Source: Chryseobacterium sp. T16E-39
GTDB taxonomy: Bacteria; Bacteroidota; Bacteroidia; Flavobacteriales; Weeksellaceae
Assembly (NCBI RefSeq): GCF_002216065.1
Contig: NZ_CP022282.1
Coordinates: 3,348,001 to 3,412,000, forward strand
Direction of reading: 5' to 3'
Length of the DNA stretch: 64,000 nucleotides
Shown piece by piece: positions 27,641 through 36,777 of this stretch (its first letter is position 1; the number at the start of each line of letters is the position of its first letter). Below the pieces are notes generated by a model. The model had not been told where the DNA came from. It did no database searches and saw only the letters and a list, made by a program, of their open reading frames with translations. The position numbers and the translations under genes were made by a program.

Positions 27641-28861
27641 ATGTTTGACATTCAAGAAATAAGAAGTCAGTTTCCTATATTAGATCAGAAGGTGAATGGT
27701 AAACCATTGGTTTATCTGGATAATGCTGCGACCTCTCAAAAGCCAAATTCTGTTCTGGAGGTTTGGAATCAATACTATACTGAAATTAATGCAAATGTTC
27801 ATAGAGGGATTCACACATTAAGTCAGCTTGCTACGGAAGAAATGGAGCTTTCAAGAAGAAAGATTCAAAAATTCATTAATGCAAAGCATGATTTTGAGGT
27901 GATCTTTACAAAAGGAACAACCGAAGGATTAAACCTCATCGCTTATATTCTTACCCAAGAACTAAAAAAGGATGATGAAATTATTATTTCATACTTAGAG
28001 CACCATTCTAATATTGTTCCTTGGCAATTGTTGTGTGAAAGAACCGGAGCAAAGCTTCGGGTGATTCCAATTAACGAGGAAGGTATTCTGCAGTTAGATT
28101 ATCTGGATCAGTACTTAAGTGAAAAAACAAAAATTGTTTCAGTAAATCAGGTTTCTAATGCGTTGGGAATTGTAAACCCTATTGAAGAGATTATTTCTAA
28201 AACCAGAAAAGACTCCAATGCTTATATTGTAATTGATGGAGCACAATCGGCTCCGCATTTTAGTATTGACGTTCAGAAATTAGATTGTGATTTCTTTGTG
28301 TTTTCAGGACATAAAATGTATGCCCCTATGGGAACTGGAGTTCTTTATGGAAAGCAAAAGGTATTGGAAGCGCTGCCACCATTTCATGGAGGTGGGGAAA
28401 TGATCGCCGTTTGTTCTTTTGATAAAACGACTTATGCCGGATTGCCATTTAAATATGAAGCAGGGACTCCAAATGTGGGTGGAAATATAGCATTAGGCGC
28501 TGCGGTTGATTTTATTGAACGAGTAGGACAGGAAAATATTCAAAGACATGAAAATGTCCTTTTAGAGTATGCTCAGAAACAGCTTTTAGAGATAGAAAAC
28601 CTTAAGATCTATGGAGAGAAAGCGAATAGAACCGGAGTAGTCTCTTTTAATCTGGAAGGAGTCGGTATTTCTTCTGATGTAGGGATGATCTTAGATAAAA
28701 TGGGTGTCGCTGTAAGAACGGGACATCACTGTACACAGCCTATTATGGATTTCTTTAATATTGCGGGAACAGTAAGAGCTAGTTTTGCAGTATATAATAC
28801 TTTTCAGGAAATCGATTTGTTGGTAGAAGGCGTAAAGAAAGCTAAGAAGATGCTTAGCTAA
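27641..28861 (+). CDS. sufS: SufS-type cysteine desulfurase
   Basis: 406 residues, PLP-dependent type II (SufS/CsdA) desulfurase that gives persulfide sulfur for Fe-S cluster assembly. The N-terminus YLDNAATSQKP (about 25-35), the PLP-lysine segment SGHKMYAPMGTGVLYG (about 223-238) and the catalytic RTGHHCTQP with C364 are all present. No other suf genes are adjacent, so it is separated from any sufBCD operon. A strong hairpin follows immediately. Confidence 0.95.
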   Translation: MFDIQEIRSQFPILDQKVNGKPLVYLDNAATSQKPNSVLEVWNQYYTEINANVHRGIHTLSQLATEEMELSRRKIQKFINAKHDFEVIFTKGTTEGLNLIAYILTQELKKDDEIIISYLEHHSNIVPWQLLCERTGAKLRVIPINEEGILQLDYLDQYLSEKTKIVSVNQVSNALGIVNPIEEIISKTRKDSNAYIVIDGAQSAPHFSIDVQKLDCDFFVFSGHKMYAPMGTGVLYGKQKVLEALPPFHGGGEMIAVCSFDKTTYAGLPFKYEAGTPNVGGNIALGAAVDFIERVGQENIQRHENVLLEYAQKQLLEIENLKIYGEKANRTGVVSFNLEGVGISSDVGMILDKMGVAVRTGHHCTQPIMDFFNIAGTVRASFAVYNTFQEIDLLVEGVKKAKKMLS

Positions 28862-28867
28862 AAAATA

Positions 28868-28891
28868 AAAAGCAGTTGAAAAACTGCTTTT
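28868..28891. terminator. Bidirectional terminator between sufS and the minus-strand mini-peptide
   Basis: A perfect 10-bp stem (AAAAGCAGTT/AACTGCTTTT) with GAAA loop and T run; it serves sufS and, on the other strand, the peptide gene ending at 28900. Confidence 0.8.
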
Positions 28892-28899
28892 TTTATTTT

Positions 28900-29028
28900 T
28901 TAAAATTCCCAAGGAACACATTGACATCTTCCCTGGATAATAACCTGATAATAACCATAAGCACATTCAAGGCAGATTTCACCTCCTGCGATGATCGATT
29001 TCATCTCTTTTTTGTCTAGTTTTTTCAT
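28900..29028 (-). CDS. GG-leader bacteriocin-like mini-peptide (42 aa)
   Basis: A 42-residue frame read directly from the minus strand: leader MKKLDKKEMKSIIAGG followed by a 26-residue core EICLECAYGYYQVIIQGRCQ plus CVPWEF. The leader with its basic start and double-glycine end matches the class of GG-leader natural product precursors seen in Chryseobacterium and Bacteroidales; the core has four cysteines in two pairs (CLEC, CQC). A promoter box lies upstream and the sufS terminator downstream, so it is a stand-alone transcription unit. No peptidase-transporter or modifying enzyme is nearby. Function unknown. Confidence 0.75.
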   Translation of the reverse strand: MKKLDKKEMKSIIAGGEICLECAYGYYQVIIQGRCQCVPWEF

Positions 29029-29054
29029 AGTGATTGTTTTAAAGTGTTAGTAAT

Positions 29055-29082
29055 CAAATATAAATATAAATTGTAGTACAAT
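29055..29082 (-). promoter_or_regulatory. Promoter of the 42-aa peptide gene
   Basis: On the minus strand ATTG (29082-29079), 16 nt, TATATTTG (29062-29055), 26 nt upstream of the ATG at 29028. Confidence 0.55.
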
Positions 29083-29219
29083 GAAAATTATATTTGTATG
29101 CTTGAAAAACAACATGGTTAACCGAAGACAACGACTTTAAACGACTTGTGTATAGTTGTTGTTTTTTCATTAAAACTGTTTATTATGTTAAATTTAATAA
29201 TTAATGTTTCTTTAATTGT

Positions 29220-29227
29220 TAAATTTG
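29220..29227 (+). promoter_or_regulatory. Candidate -7 element of the second T9SS cargo gene
   Basis: TAAATTTG, 21 nt before the ATG at 29249. Confidence 0.5.
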
Positions 29228-29248
29228 TTACAACTAATAAATTGAATC

Positions 29249-30067
29249 ATGAAAAAATATTTACTTTTTTTACTTTTCATCTGCGGAGTATGTAGTGCGC
29301 AGGTTTTCTCTGAGAATTTCAATGGAGCTGTTTTACCTGCCGGGTGGACTACGGAGAATCCCGATACCTCTTTCAACTGGGGAGTAGGGAATGAAAATGG
29401 GTTTGCTTCATTTCCTAACGGAGCAGCATTTTTTGATGATGATGACGCAGGACCTAATGGTATCAATACAAATGCGAGATTAGTTTCTCCGGTTATCAAT
29501 CTTTCAGGAGTTTCAAATCCAAGGCTTTCATTTAAGTATGCCAACCAGATCTACAATGATGATACAACCCTGAAAGTAGAAGTGTTTAATGGAACCTCAT
29601 GGGTGCAGGCATTTACTTATTCAGGCGATGCAGGAACCTGGGATATTGATCTTAGCACTCTTACCTTAATACTTACTGATTATGATGCTGCGACTAATAT
29701 CGATCTGACTCCTTATGCCAATGCTAATTTTCAGATGAGATTTGTATATGATGATGTGGGGGACTATTCGTATGGAGTAGTGGTAGATGATATTGTTATT
29801 ACATCAGGATTGTTGGGAACTTCAGAGGTTTCTCAGGCAGATAAGATGGAAGTTTATCCAAATCCTGTGAAAGATTTTGTGCATATCCAATCTGGAAACT
29901 TGAAATTTGATTCCAAAATTACAGTGCTTGATATGGCAGGAAGGAAGGTCAAAAGTTTTGTCGGGGAAGCAGATGGATACAATCTTTCTGATTTGCCGAA
30001 AGGAAACTATCTGATTCTAATCGATAATAAAAAAGAAATTATTAGCAAAAAGATTATAAAAGAATAA
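29249..30067 (+). CDS. Secreted choice-of-anchor-J domain protein with T9SS type A sorting signal
   Basis: 272 residues. Signal peptide 1-18 ends CSAQ. About 19-190 is one jelly-roll (cleaved-adhesin type) domain: ENFNGAVLPAGWTTENPD, an acidic DDDDAG loop near 64 and VVDDIVITSG at the end. The last about 78 residues are a type A sorting domain (EVYPNPVKDFVHI, LDMAGRKV, DLPKGNYLILI, ending KKIIKE). It is a domain-level relative of the 16773-15820 protein, with a shorter body. It is exported by T9SS to the surface; the ligand is unknown. Confidence 0.88.
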   Translation: MKKYLLFLLFICGVCSAQVFSENFNGAVLPAGWTTENPDTSFNWGVGNENGFASFPNGAAFFDDDDAGPNGINTNARLVSPVINLSGVSNPRLSFKYANQIYNDDTTLKVEVFNGTSWVQAFTYSGDAGTWDIDLSTLTLILTDYDAATNIDLTPYANANFQMRFVYDDVGDYSYGVVVDDIVITSGLLGTSEVSQADKMEVYPNPVKDFVHIQSGNLKFDSKITVLDMAGRKVKSFVGEADGYNLSDLPKGNYLILIDNKKEIISKKIIKE

Positions 30068-30088
30068 CGTATATAATCACTTCATAAA

Positions 30089-30116
30089 AAATCCCTTTCA
30101 ACATTGAAAGGGATTT
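30089..30116. terminator. Bidirectional terminator
   Basis: A long inverted repeat (AAATCCCTTTCAA and its complement) between the convergent T9SS cargo gene and hemE. Confidence 0.85.
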
Positions 30117-30164
30117 TGTTATTTCATATTGCAATCAGCTCGGATTACAATTATTCATATGTTT

Positions 30165-31196
30165 TTAGATGTTTGGTTTCCAATCCACAACTGCTCTAAT
30201 AAATGCCTCTGCATTTTCCACAGGAATATTAGGTAAAATTCCATGGCCAAGATTCGCTATATATCGATCTTTTCCAAAACGGTTAATCATCTCATGAACC
30301 ATCTTTTTGATGGTTTCAGGAGTCGAATGTAATCTTGCAGGGTCAAAATTTCCCTGAAGTGTCATCGTATGATTGGTTAAGGTTCTTGCAAATTCAGGTT
30401 TAATAGTCCAGTCAACTCCCAGAGCTGAAGCTTTAGACATTGTCATATCTTCTAGAGCAAACCAACATCCTTTTCCGAATACCACAACATGTGAAAGCGG
30501 GCTTAGAGCCTCCACGATCTGGTTGATATATTGCCATGAAAATTCCTGATAGTCTGTAGGGGAAAGCATTCCACCCCATGAATCGAATATTTGAACCGCA
30601 GAAACCCCTTTTTCAACTTTTCTTTTTAAATAGGCAATGGTGGTATCTGTAATTTTTTGAAGAAGTAAATGAGCAGCTTCCGGCTGTTGGAAACAGAATG
30701 ACTTAGCGATATCAAAAGCTTTACTTCCTTTTCCTTCTACGCAATAACAAAGAATAGTCCATGGAGATCCTGCAAAACCGATCAATGGAATTTCATTGTC
30801 TAATTTTAGAAGGGTTAATTCGATCGCATCAAAAACGTATCCTAAAGTATCATTCACATCGGGAACGACCACATTCTGAACCTGCTCCATCGTTCTGATC
30901 GGGTTATCCAACCATGGACCTACTGATTCTTTCATTTTAAAATCAATTCCCATTGCCTGAGGAACCACTAAAATGTCTGAAAATAAAATGGCAGCATCCA
31001 ATGGAAACCTTCTAATGGGTTGCACGGTAATTTCAGCAGCTAGTTCCGGCGTCTGGCATCTTGTGAAAAAATCATATTGATCACGAAGAGCAATAAATTC
31101 TGGAAGATATCTTCCGGCTTGTCTCATCATCCAGACAGGAGGTCTTTCTACGGTCTCTCCGCGAAGTGCTTTTAAATATAGGTCGTTCTTAATCAT
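30165..31196 (-). CDS. hemE: Uroporphyrinogen decarboxylase
   Basis: 343 residues. It decarboxylates the four acetate side chains of uroporphyrinogen III to give coproporphyrinogen III. The signature [16 protein letters not shown] (about 18-33), the [15 protein letters not shown] segment (about 70-84), GFAGSPWTI (about 139-147) and the C-terminal [17 protein letters not shown] are all present. It is the last gene of the hemA-hemC-hemD-hemE unit, 47 nt after hemD. Confidence 0.97.
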   Translation of the reverse strand: MIKNDLYLKALRGETVERPPVWMMRQAGRYLPEFIALRDQYDFFTRCQTPELAAEITVQPIRRFPLDAAILFSDILVVPQAMGIDFKMKESVGPWLDNPIRTMEQVQNVVVPDVNDTLGYVFDAIELTLLKLDNEIPLIGFAGSPWTILCYCVEGKGSKAFDIAKSFCFQQPEAAHLLLQKITDTTIAYLKRKVEKGVSAVQIFDSWGGMLSPTDYQEFSWQYINQIVEALSPLSHVVVFGKGCWFALEDMTMSKASALGVDWTIKPEFARTLTNHTMTLQGNFDPARLHSTPETIKKMVHEMINRFGKDRYIANLGHGILPNIPVENAEAFIRAVVDWKPNI

Positions 31197-31243
31197 AATT
31201 TATTTAAACTAATCTGTAATGTGTTGATCTTGTGTAGACCCCA

Positions 31244-31927
31244 TTACAGGTTGCTGTTAATTTCTCTTCTGATCATCTCTAAAATAGAGATTAGATTGTT
31301 GTCTTCAGAAGTGAAAATTTTATGTTGGGTATGTTTTTTTATCTCGTTGGAAGTTGTTTCTCCGATGGAAAAAATTTTCATACCATCCAATGAATTTTGT
31401 TTTGCAAAACTACGAACTCCACTTGGACTGAAAAAAACTATAGCATGATATTTTTCAGTTATTAAGGGATTGATCTCTTCTGTGTTGTAAACAGTTACTT
31501 TTCGGTATTTGATATTCTGTAATGGAAGCTCATTATCTAAAACATCAATCGCTAAATTTCCACAAAAATGAATGAAGTGTTCATGAGGACAATGTCCAAT
31601 AATAAATTCGGAAAGAGCCTCTGCATTTTTTAAAACTTTGAAGGTTCCATAACCATGTTTTCTTAGGGCTCTTTTCGTTTTCTCGCCAACACAATAGATT
31701 TTGTTGTAATTCTTTGCTGTACAATCTTCACATGGCTTAAACTGGTTTTGAAAAAAGGAGCTCACCCCATTAGTGCTTGTGAAAATAAGGGAATGATTTT
31801 TTAAGTCAAATGATTTTACCCTTACAGGAGTAATCTTAATTACTTCAATACAATCAATCACCGCATCCTCTCCTAAATCTTTGGATAAAATGGATGGGTC
31901 TATATTTTTGGTAAATAAGATTTTCAT
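31244..31927 (-). CDS. hemD: Uroporphyrinogen-III synthase
   Basis: 227 residues. HemD proteins are weakly conserved; the call rests on position between hemC and hemE and on segments typical of the fold, including LIFTSTNGVSSFF (about 47-59), YCVGEKTKRALRKHGY (about 78-93), FFSPSGVRSFA (about 170-180) and the FSIGETTSNEIKK segment (about 186-198). It closes and inverts ring D of hydroxymethylbilane. It starts 33 nt after the hemC stop. Confidence 0.9.
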   Translation of the reverse strand: MKILFTKNIDPSILSKDLGEDAVIDCIEVIKITPVRVKSFDLKNHSLIFTSTNGVSSFFQNQFKPCEDCTAKNYNKIYCVGEKTKRALRKHGYGTFKVLKNAEALSEFIIGHCPHEHFIHFCGNLAIDVLDNELPLQNIKYRKVTVYNTEEINPLITEKYHAIVFFSPSGVRSFAKQNSLDGMKIFSIGETTSNEIKKHTQHKIFTSEDNNLISILEMIRREINSNL

Positions 31928-31960
31928 TGAATGTAACCTGGATAAGCAAAAAAAGTGAGA

Positions 31961-32869
31961 TTATATCTGGCTTTTTATTTCTGTCATCAGTTCTTTTCCA
32001 CCGTTTTCAAGAATTACTTTTGCATATTTCTCTCCAAAATTTTCGGAATCGTTGTATACAAAACTTTCGTCTGTGGCAATGCAATTTTTTCCGTCTAGTG
32101 AACAAAGTGCTGCTTTGAAGCGGATCTGATCATCAAATATTTCTGCAAAAGCTCCAATTGGCGCAGTACATCCTCCTTCAAGAGTACTTAAGAAGTTTCT
32201 TTCAATTTCTACACAAATCTGTGTCTGCTTATGATTGATTTTACTTACAATCTCGTTGATTTCCTTTTTATCCGAATGTCCTGCGATTGTAATAACTCCC
32301 TGGGAAGGCGCTGAAATCATCAAAGGAAGCATTTCGTAATCAATGTCCATCTTCATTCTTTTGATCCCTGCTAAAGATAATATGGTGGCATCAAAATCCT
32401 GCTCTTCTAATTTTTGAAGGCGGGTCTGAATATTTCCTCTGATATCTGAAAAAGTGGCGTCCGGATAATATTTCAACCAGAATGCTCTTCTTCTTAAACT
32501 GCTTGTTGCAAGCTTAAGTTCGTGAAATTCTTTATTTTTAGAGGATTCTTTTCTTATTAAGACATCCTGTGGGTAATCTCTTTCTAGATAAGCAATAAGC
32601 TCAATGTTCTCTGGCAATTTAGTGGGTACATCTTTTAGGGAGTGTACGGCAATATCTATTTCGTCGTTTAATAATGCAGTATCCAGATCTTTTGTAAAAA
32701 CACCTGTGATTCCTAAAGCGTAGAGAGGTTGGTTGAGATTTTTATCCCCTGAAGATAGGATGGGAACAATCTCAGTCATGTAATTGTTGTTTTGCAAATA
32801 TCTTGCAACTTCTCTTGCCTGCCAAAGAGCAAGTGCGGAATTTCTGGTTCCAATTCTAATGCTTTTCAT
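31961..32869 (-). CDS. hemC: Hydroxymethylbilane synthase (porphobilinogen deaminase)
   Basis: 302 residues from the ATG at 32869 (MKSIRIGTRNSALALWQ); an in-frame ATG at 32893 would add eight residues that the family lacks. The frame overlaps the hemA end by 14 nt. SLKDVPT (substrate binding), SSLRRRAFWLKYYPDATFSD and RGNIQTRL are visible, and the dipyrromethane cofactor cysteine sits in EGGCTAPIGAFAE. It polymerises four porphobilinogens. Confidence 0.96.
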   Translation of the reverse strand: MKSIRIGTRNSALALWQAREVARYLQNNNYMTEIVPILSSGDKNLNQPLYALGITGVFTKDLDTALLNDEIDIAVHSLKDVPTKLPENIELIAYLERDYPQDVLIRKESSKNKEFHELKLATSSLRRRAFWLKYYPDATFSDIRGNIQTRLQKLEEQDFDATILSLAGIKRMKMDIDYEMLPLMISAPSQGVITIAGHSDKKEINEIVSKINHKQTQICVEIERNFLSTLEGGCTAPIGAFAEIFDDQIRFKAALCSLDGKNCIATDESFVYNDSENFGEKYAKVILENGGKELMTEIKSQI

Positions 32870-34130
32870 TGAATTCGTTGTTAGGTTGTTCAACTAATAT
32901 TTCGTGCATTAATTTACTAATTTCTTCGGCTTTCAAAGGATTGTCTATAATATATTTTGCAAAACGGTTGGTAATTTTCTGAATCATCTTTTCAGAAAGA
33001 GCCATATCGTCTATATTGATGTATTTATTTTTTCTGTAAAACTGGTGCATTTCATTGCGTTCCATGTTTTTTAAAACAGCCTTAAAATGATGGATATTAG
33101 GTGCTAATTTTCTCTTTTTCTCCCATTCAAGGAAATCTTTTGCCATTTCTTTAATAATCAATTCCGCCTTTGGAATTTCTTTTTCTCTCTGTTGAATCGT
33201 TTCCTGGATTTGTTTTGAAAGCTCATCCACATCAATTAATGTTACATTTTTATTATCCGTAACATTTTTTTCAACATTATGAGGAATGGAAAGGTCGATT
33301 ACCAGGGTTTCTTTTCCATTAGGGAAATGAGAGGCATTCACAATAGGATGTTTTGCTCCCGTGGCAACGATCAGAATGTCCGTGTTTTTCAATTCTTTAT
33401 CGAACTCGGCATAATCAACATGGGGAATAGCATATTTCTCAGAAATTTTCTCTGCCTTTTCCTGTGTTCTGTTGGTGATTTTTATTTTAGGTTGGTAAAC
33501 GTGCTTTACAAGATTTTCAACCGTATTCTGTCCGATTTCTCCTACTCCTAAAAGTAAAATATTTTTCTCTGTAATTCTTTTCTGATTATTTAGAATATAA
33601 TGAACCGCTGCGTAAGAAACAGAGGCAGCTCCGTTAGAAATGCCGGTTTCATTTTTAATTCTTTTTGAAATCTGAATCGCAGAGTTGATCGCTCTTTCCA
33701 GATAAGGATTGGAATTTTGTCTTTCTTTTTTAAAACGACTGTATGCTTTTTTGATCTGTCCTATAATTTCAAAATCTCCGATGATCTGACTTTCGAGTCC
33801 GGCAGCAACTCGGAATAGATGGGTTAGTGCCTCTTCTTTTGTCAGAATATTAGCAAATTGCAAAAAGTCTGTGATATTTACTCCAATTGTTTTACAATAC
33901 TCCTCTGCAACTAAGAGGTAATTGGATGTAGTCGTGTAGATCTCGGTTCTGTTGCAGGTAGAAACTACAAAAGCATCCCCTAAGTTTTCATCATGGATTC
34001 TGGTGACGAAATTTTTTATGTTTTCATCAAAAAACGCAAATTTTCCTCGTGTTTCCCCATCAGCCTTTTCATAGCTTATGGAAAGTACGGCAAAATTTGA
34101 AGTTTGATTTGTATGAGTGTATTGTAACAT
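32856..34130 (-). CDS. hemA: Glutamyl-tRNA reductase
   Basis: 424 residues from the ATG at 34130; an in-frame TTG at 34142 is part of the TAAATTTG box at 34140-34147 and is unlikely to be translated. It reduces Glu-tRNA to glutamate-1-semialdehyde, the entry to C5-pathway heme synthesis. The catalytic cysteine is in VVSTCNRTEIY (about 50-60), the Rossmann motif is LLGVGEIGQN (about 185-194), and the C-terminal dimerisation helices are present. hemL and hemB are not in this operon. Confidence 0.96.
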   Translation of the reverse strand: MLQYTHTNQTSNFAVLSISYEKADGETRGKFAFFDENIKNFVTRIHDENLGDAFVVSTCNRTEIYTTTSNYLLVAEEYCKTIGVNITDFLQFANILTKEEALTHLFRVAAGLESQIIGDFEIIGQIKKAYSRFKKERQNSNPYLERAINSAIQISKRIKNETGISNGAASVSYAAVHYILNNQKRITEKNILLLGVGEIGQNTVENLVKHVYQPKIKITNRTQEKAEKISEKYAIPHVDYAEFDKELKNTDILIVATGAKHPIVNASHFPNGKETLVIDLSIPHNVEKNVTDNKNVTLIDVDELSKQIQETIQQREKEIPKAELIIKEMAKDFLEWEKKRKLAPNIHHFKAVLKNMERNEMHQFYRKNKYINIDDMALSEKMIQKITNRFAKYIIDNPLKAEEISKLMHEILVEQPNNEFNEKH

Positions 34131-34139
34131 ATCCAGGCG

Positions 34140-34147
34140 CAAATTTA
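34140..34147 (-). promoter_or_regulatory. Candidate -7 element of the hem operon
   Basis: TAAATTTG on the minus strand, ending 9 nt before the hemA ATG; the 5' leader would be only a few nucleotides. Confidence 0.45.
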
Positions 34148-34340
34148 CGTTTTTTTTAATTAAACACTTTCTGAAATTGTGTATGATAATTATCGTGAAA
34201 AACTATAAATCGGCTGCTGTTCTGAGTTTGAATTTAGTATGATAAGAAATTAAATTAATCGTTAAAGAATTATTTTAAATTTTAATAAAATTTTAACCAA
34301 ATTATATGCTCGTCAAATTTTATTAGTAGTGTTTAATTTA

Positions 34341-34348
34341 TATCTTTG
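34341..34348 (+). promoter_or_regulatory. Candidate -7 element of the mre operon
   Basis: TATCTTTG, 22 nt before the ATG at 34371. An alternative upstream start at 34329 would lie upstream of this box, which supports the later start. Confidence 0.55.
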
Positions 34349-34370
34349 TAAACTTAATCAGAAGAAAAAT

Positions 34371-35396
34371 ATGAGTTTATTCGATATGTTTACGCAAGAA
34401 ATTGCGATAGACCTGGGAACTGCTAACACACTTATCATCCATAATAATAAAATTGTTATTGACCAGCCTTCAATTGTTGCAATTGAACGATCTACTGGCA
34501 GACCGATAGCTGTGGGCGAACAGGCAAAACATATGCAGGGAAAAACCCATGAAGATATCAAAACGATACGTCCATTGAAAGATGGGGTTATCGCCGATTT
34601 TCATGCTTCTGAGCACATGATTAAAGAATTTATCAAAAAAATTCCTGGGATTAAAGGTAAGTTTATCCAACCTGCCTTAAGAATCGTAATCTGCATCCCT
34701 TCCGGAATTACCGAAGTGGAGAAAAGAGCCGTAAGAGACTCTGCACAGAAAGTAAATGCGAAAGAAGTAAGGTTGATTTATGAGCCAATGGCTGCTGCAA
34801 TAGGAGTTGGGATAGATGTACAGAAGCCTGAAGGGAATATGATCATCGATATAGGTGGAGGTACTACTGAAATTGCAGTGGTAGCTTTAGGAGGGATCGT
34901 TTGTGACAAATCAGTAAAAATTGCTGGAGATGTATTTACGAATGATATTGCGTACTTCCTAAGAACACATCATAACCTTTATATCGGTGAAAGAACTGCT
35001 GAAAGAGTGAAAATTGAAGTAGGATCTGCAGTTGAAGATTTAGACGTTGACATTGAAGATATCCCGGTACAAGGTAGAGACCTTATTACAGGTAAGCCAA
35101 AAGAAATCATGGTGGGTTACAAAGAAATTGCCCGTGCATTAGACAAATCTATTATCAGAATTGAAGATGCAGTGATGGAAACTCTTTCATTGACTCCACC
35201 GGAATTGGCTGCTGATATTTATAAAACTGGTATTTATCTTGCAGGAGGAGGTGCATTATTGAGAGGTCTTGCAGACAGGTTACACAAGAAAACAGGACTT
35301 CCTGTTTTTGTAGCTGAGGATCCGCTAAGAGCGGTGGTTCGTGGGACTGGTATTGCGCTTAAGAATATGGATAAATTCAATTTCTTAATTAAATAA
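34371..35396 (+). CDS. mreB: Rod shape-determining protein MreB (actin homologue)
   Basis: 341 residues from the ATG at 34371 (MSLFDMFTQEIAIDLGTANT), the usual MreB start. ATP-binding elements are DLGTANTLI (phosphate 1), IDIGGGTTEIAVVALGG (phosphate 2, about 159-175) and GIYLAGGGALLRGL (adenosine, about 283-296). It forms filaments along the inner membrane that guide the elongasome. It is the first gene of mreB-mreC-mreD-mrdA-rodA. Confidence 0.98.
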   Translation: MSLFDMFTQEIAIDLGTANTLIIHNNKIVIDQPSIVAIERSTGRPIAVGEQAKHMQGKTHEDIKTIRPLKDGVIADFHASEHMIKEFIKKIPGIKGKFIQPALRIVICIPSGITEVEKRAVRDSAQKVNAKEVRLIYEPMAAAIGVGIDVQKPEGNMIIDIGGGTTEIAVVALGGIVCDKSVKIAGDVFTNDIAYFLRTHHNLYIGERTAERVKIEVGSAVEDLDVDIEDIPVQGRDLITGKPKEIMVGYKEIARALDKSIIRIEDAVMETLSLTPPELAADIYKTGIYLAGGGALLRGLADRLHKKTGLPVFVAEDPLRAVVRGTGIALKNMDKFNFLIK

Positions 35397-35423
35397 TTTT
35401 AACTTTTTACGAACACTATCTGA

Positions 35424-36278
35424 ATGGGATTTTTGCTGAGATTATTTTCGAAGAACGCTCTTTTTGTCTTCTTTATTTTCTTGCAAATAATTGCTCTGGT
35501 TCTTATATTCTCTAAGAATGCCATGCAGAAATCATGGATTGCAGGCCAGTCGGCAGCATTAAATTCTTGGGTTTCAGGATATATTGATGAAGGGGTTTCT
35601 TATTTGAAACTCAAGCAGATCAACGAAGATCTTGTTGCACAGAACAAAGCTTTAATGATTGAACTGTATGGAAAAGACGGGTCGAAAAAACCTGTTTTCA
35701 GAAAGGTTCATGACACGTTAGGAGGTGGACAGATTTATACATTCGTAGATGGTGAAATTGTTTTCAATAGCATTAATAGACGAAATAATTATTTTACAAT
35801 CAACCGTGGTCGTAGAGATGGAGTATTCCCACAAATGGGGGTCATGGCACCGAAGGGGGTTGCTGGAATAGTAATTAATTCTACTGATAGCTATGCTTTG
35901 GTTCAATCGGTCTTAAGTGTAAACAGAATCAGGATCAACGCTTCTTTAAAAAAATCAGGATATTTTGGGACATTAACCTGGAGTGGAGATAATTCCCGCG
36001 TCATGCATTTGGCGGATATTCCAAAATATGTGGCCTTGAAAATTGGAGATACTATTGTTACTGATGGTAAATCTGCCATTTTTCCGAAAGGAGTAATGAT
36101 TGGTACTATTGCAGGATATTCTGTAGATAATAAAACTGGTTTTTGGGATATTTCAGTAGAGCTAAGTGAGAAGATGGGATCTCTGAGCAAGGTATATGTT
36201 GTAAAAAGTCTCAAAAAAGCTGAAGTTCAAAAGATTCAAGATACATTACAAGCAGTAATAAAAAAAGAAAATGATTAG
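35424..36278 (+). CDS. mreC: Rod shape-determining protein MreC
   Basis: 284 residues. One N-terminal membrane helix (about 10-30), a short coiled coil (about 60-85, EDLVAQNKALMIELYG) and the two beta-barrel domains characteristic of MreC (about 100-270; FFPQMGVMAPKGVAGIV-like glycine-rich core, DTIVTDGKSAIFPKGVMIG). It bridges MreB and the periplasmic synthases. Its last 8 nt overlap the mreD start. Confidence 0.95.
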   Translation: MGFLLRLFSKNALFVFFIFLQIIALVLIFSKNAMQKSWIAGQSAALNSWVSGYIDEGVSYLKLKQINEDLVAQNKALMIELYGKDGSKKPVFRKVHDTLGGGQIYTFVDGEIVFNSINRRNNYFTINRGRRDGVFPQMGVMAPKGVAGIVINSTDSYALVQSVLSVNRIRINASLKKSGYFGTLTWSGDNSRVMHLADIPKYVALKIGDTIVTDGKSAIFPKGVMIGTIAGYSVDNKTGFWDISVELSEKMGSLSKVYVVKSLKKAEVQKIQDTLQAVIKKEND

Positions 36279-36777
36279 TAGAACACTCTTTACAGATATT
36301 TTGATCATGATTTTTCTTGTTGCATTACAAATTTTTGTTTTGAACAGAATTACCTTGTTTGGAAAGTACACTCCTGTATTGTATCCTGTCTTTGTAATGT
36401 TCTATCCTTTCTTTAGAAATAAATTTCAATTTTTAGCATTAAGTTTTTTAATAGGACTGTCTATAGATGCTTTCTTATATTCCTGGGGAATAAATGCTCT
36501 TGCGACTACGCTTATAGCTTATTTCAGGACATTAATTTTCAGGACGTCTACCGACACGTCCACAGACTTCTTTTCATTTCAGTCCCTTCAGTGGGGACAG
36601 TTTTTACTGTTTCTCTTTTCAAGTATCTTCCTGCACCAGCTTTTAGTGCAGTATATTGAGTTCTTCAAGTTCAGCAGATTTTTTGAAATATTGTTTAATG
36701 TGTTGGTAACAAGTGTAATTTCCTTTATATTTATAGTTATTTACGCACTAATATTTAAAATCAAACAAAAAGTTTGA
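36271..36777 (+). CDS. mreD: Rod shape-determining protein MreD
   Basis: 168 residues, almost entirely membrane helices (about five), as expected for MreD, whose sequence is poorly conserved. The call rests on its position between mreC and mrdA and on hydropathy. It overlaps mreC by 8 nt and the next gene by 4 nt (TTGA), so the three are translationally coupled. Confidence 0.92.
   Translation: MISRTLFTDILIMIFLVALQIFVLNRITLFGKYTPVLYPVFVMFYPFFRNKFQFLALSFLIGLSIDAFLYSWGINALATTLIAYFRTLIFRTSTDTSTDFFSFQSLQWGQFLLFLFSSIFLHQLLVQYIEFFKFSRFFEILFNVLVTSVISFIFIVIYALIFKIKQKV

Noticed and set aside
28691..28966. 91-aa minus-strand frame overlapping the end of sufS
   Set aside because: It runs antisense through conserved sufS sequence and is in a different frame from the real 42-aa peptide gene.
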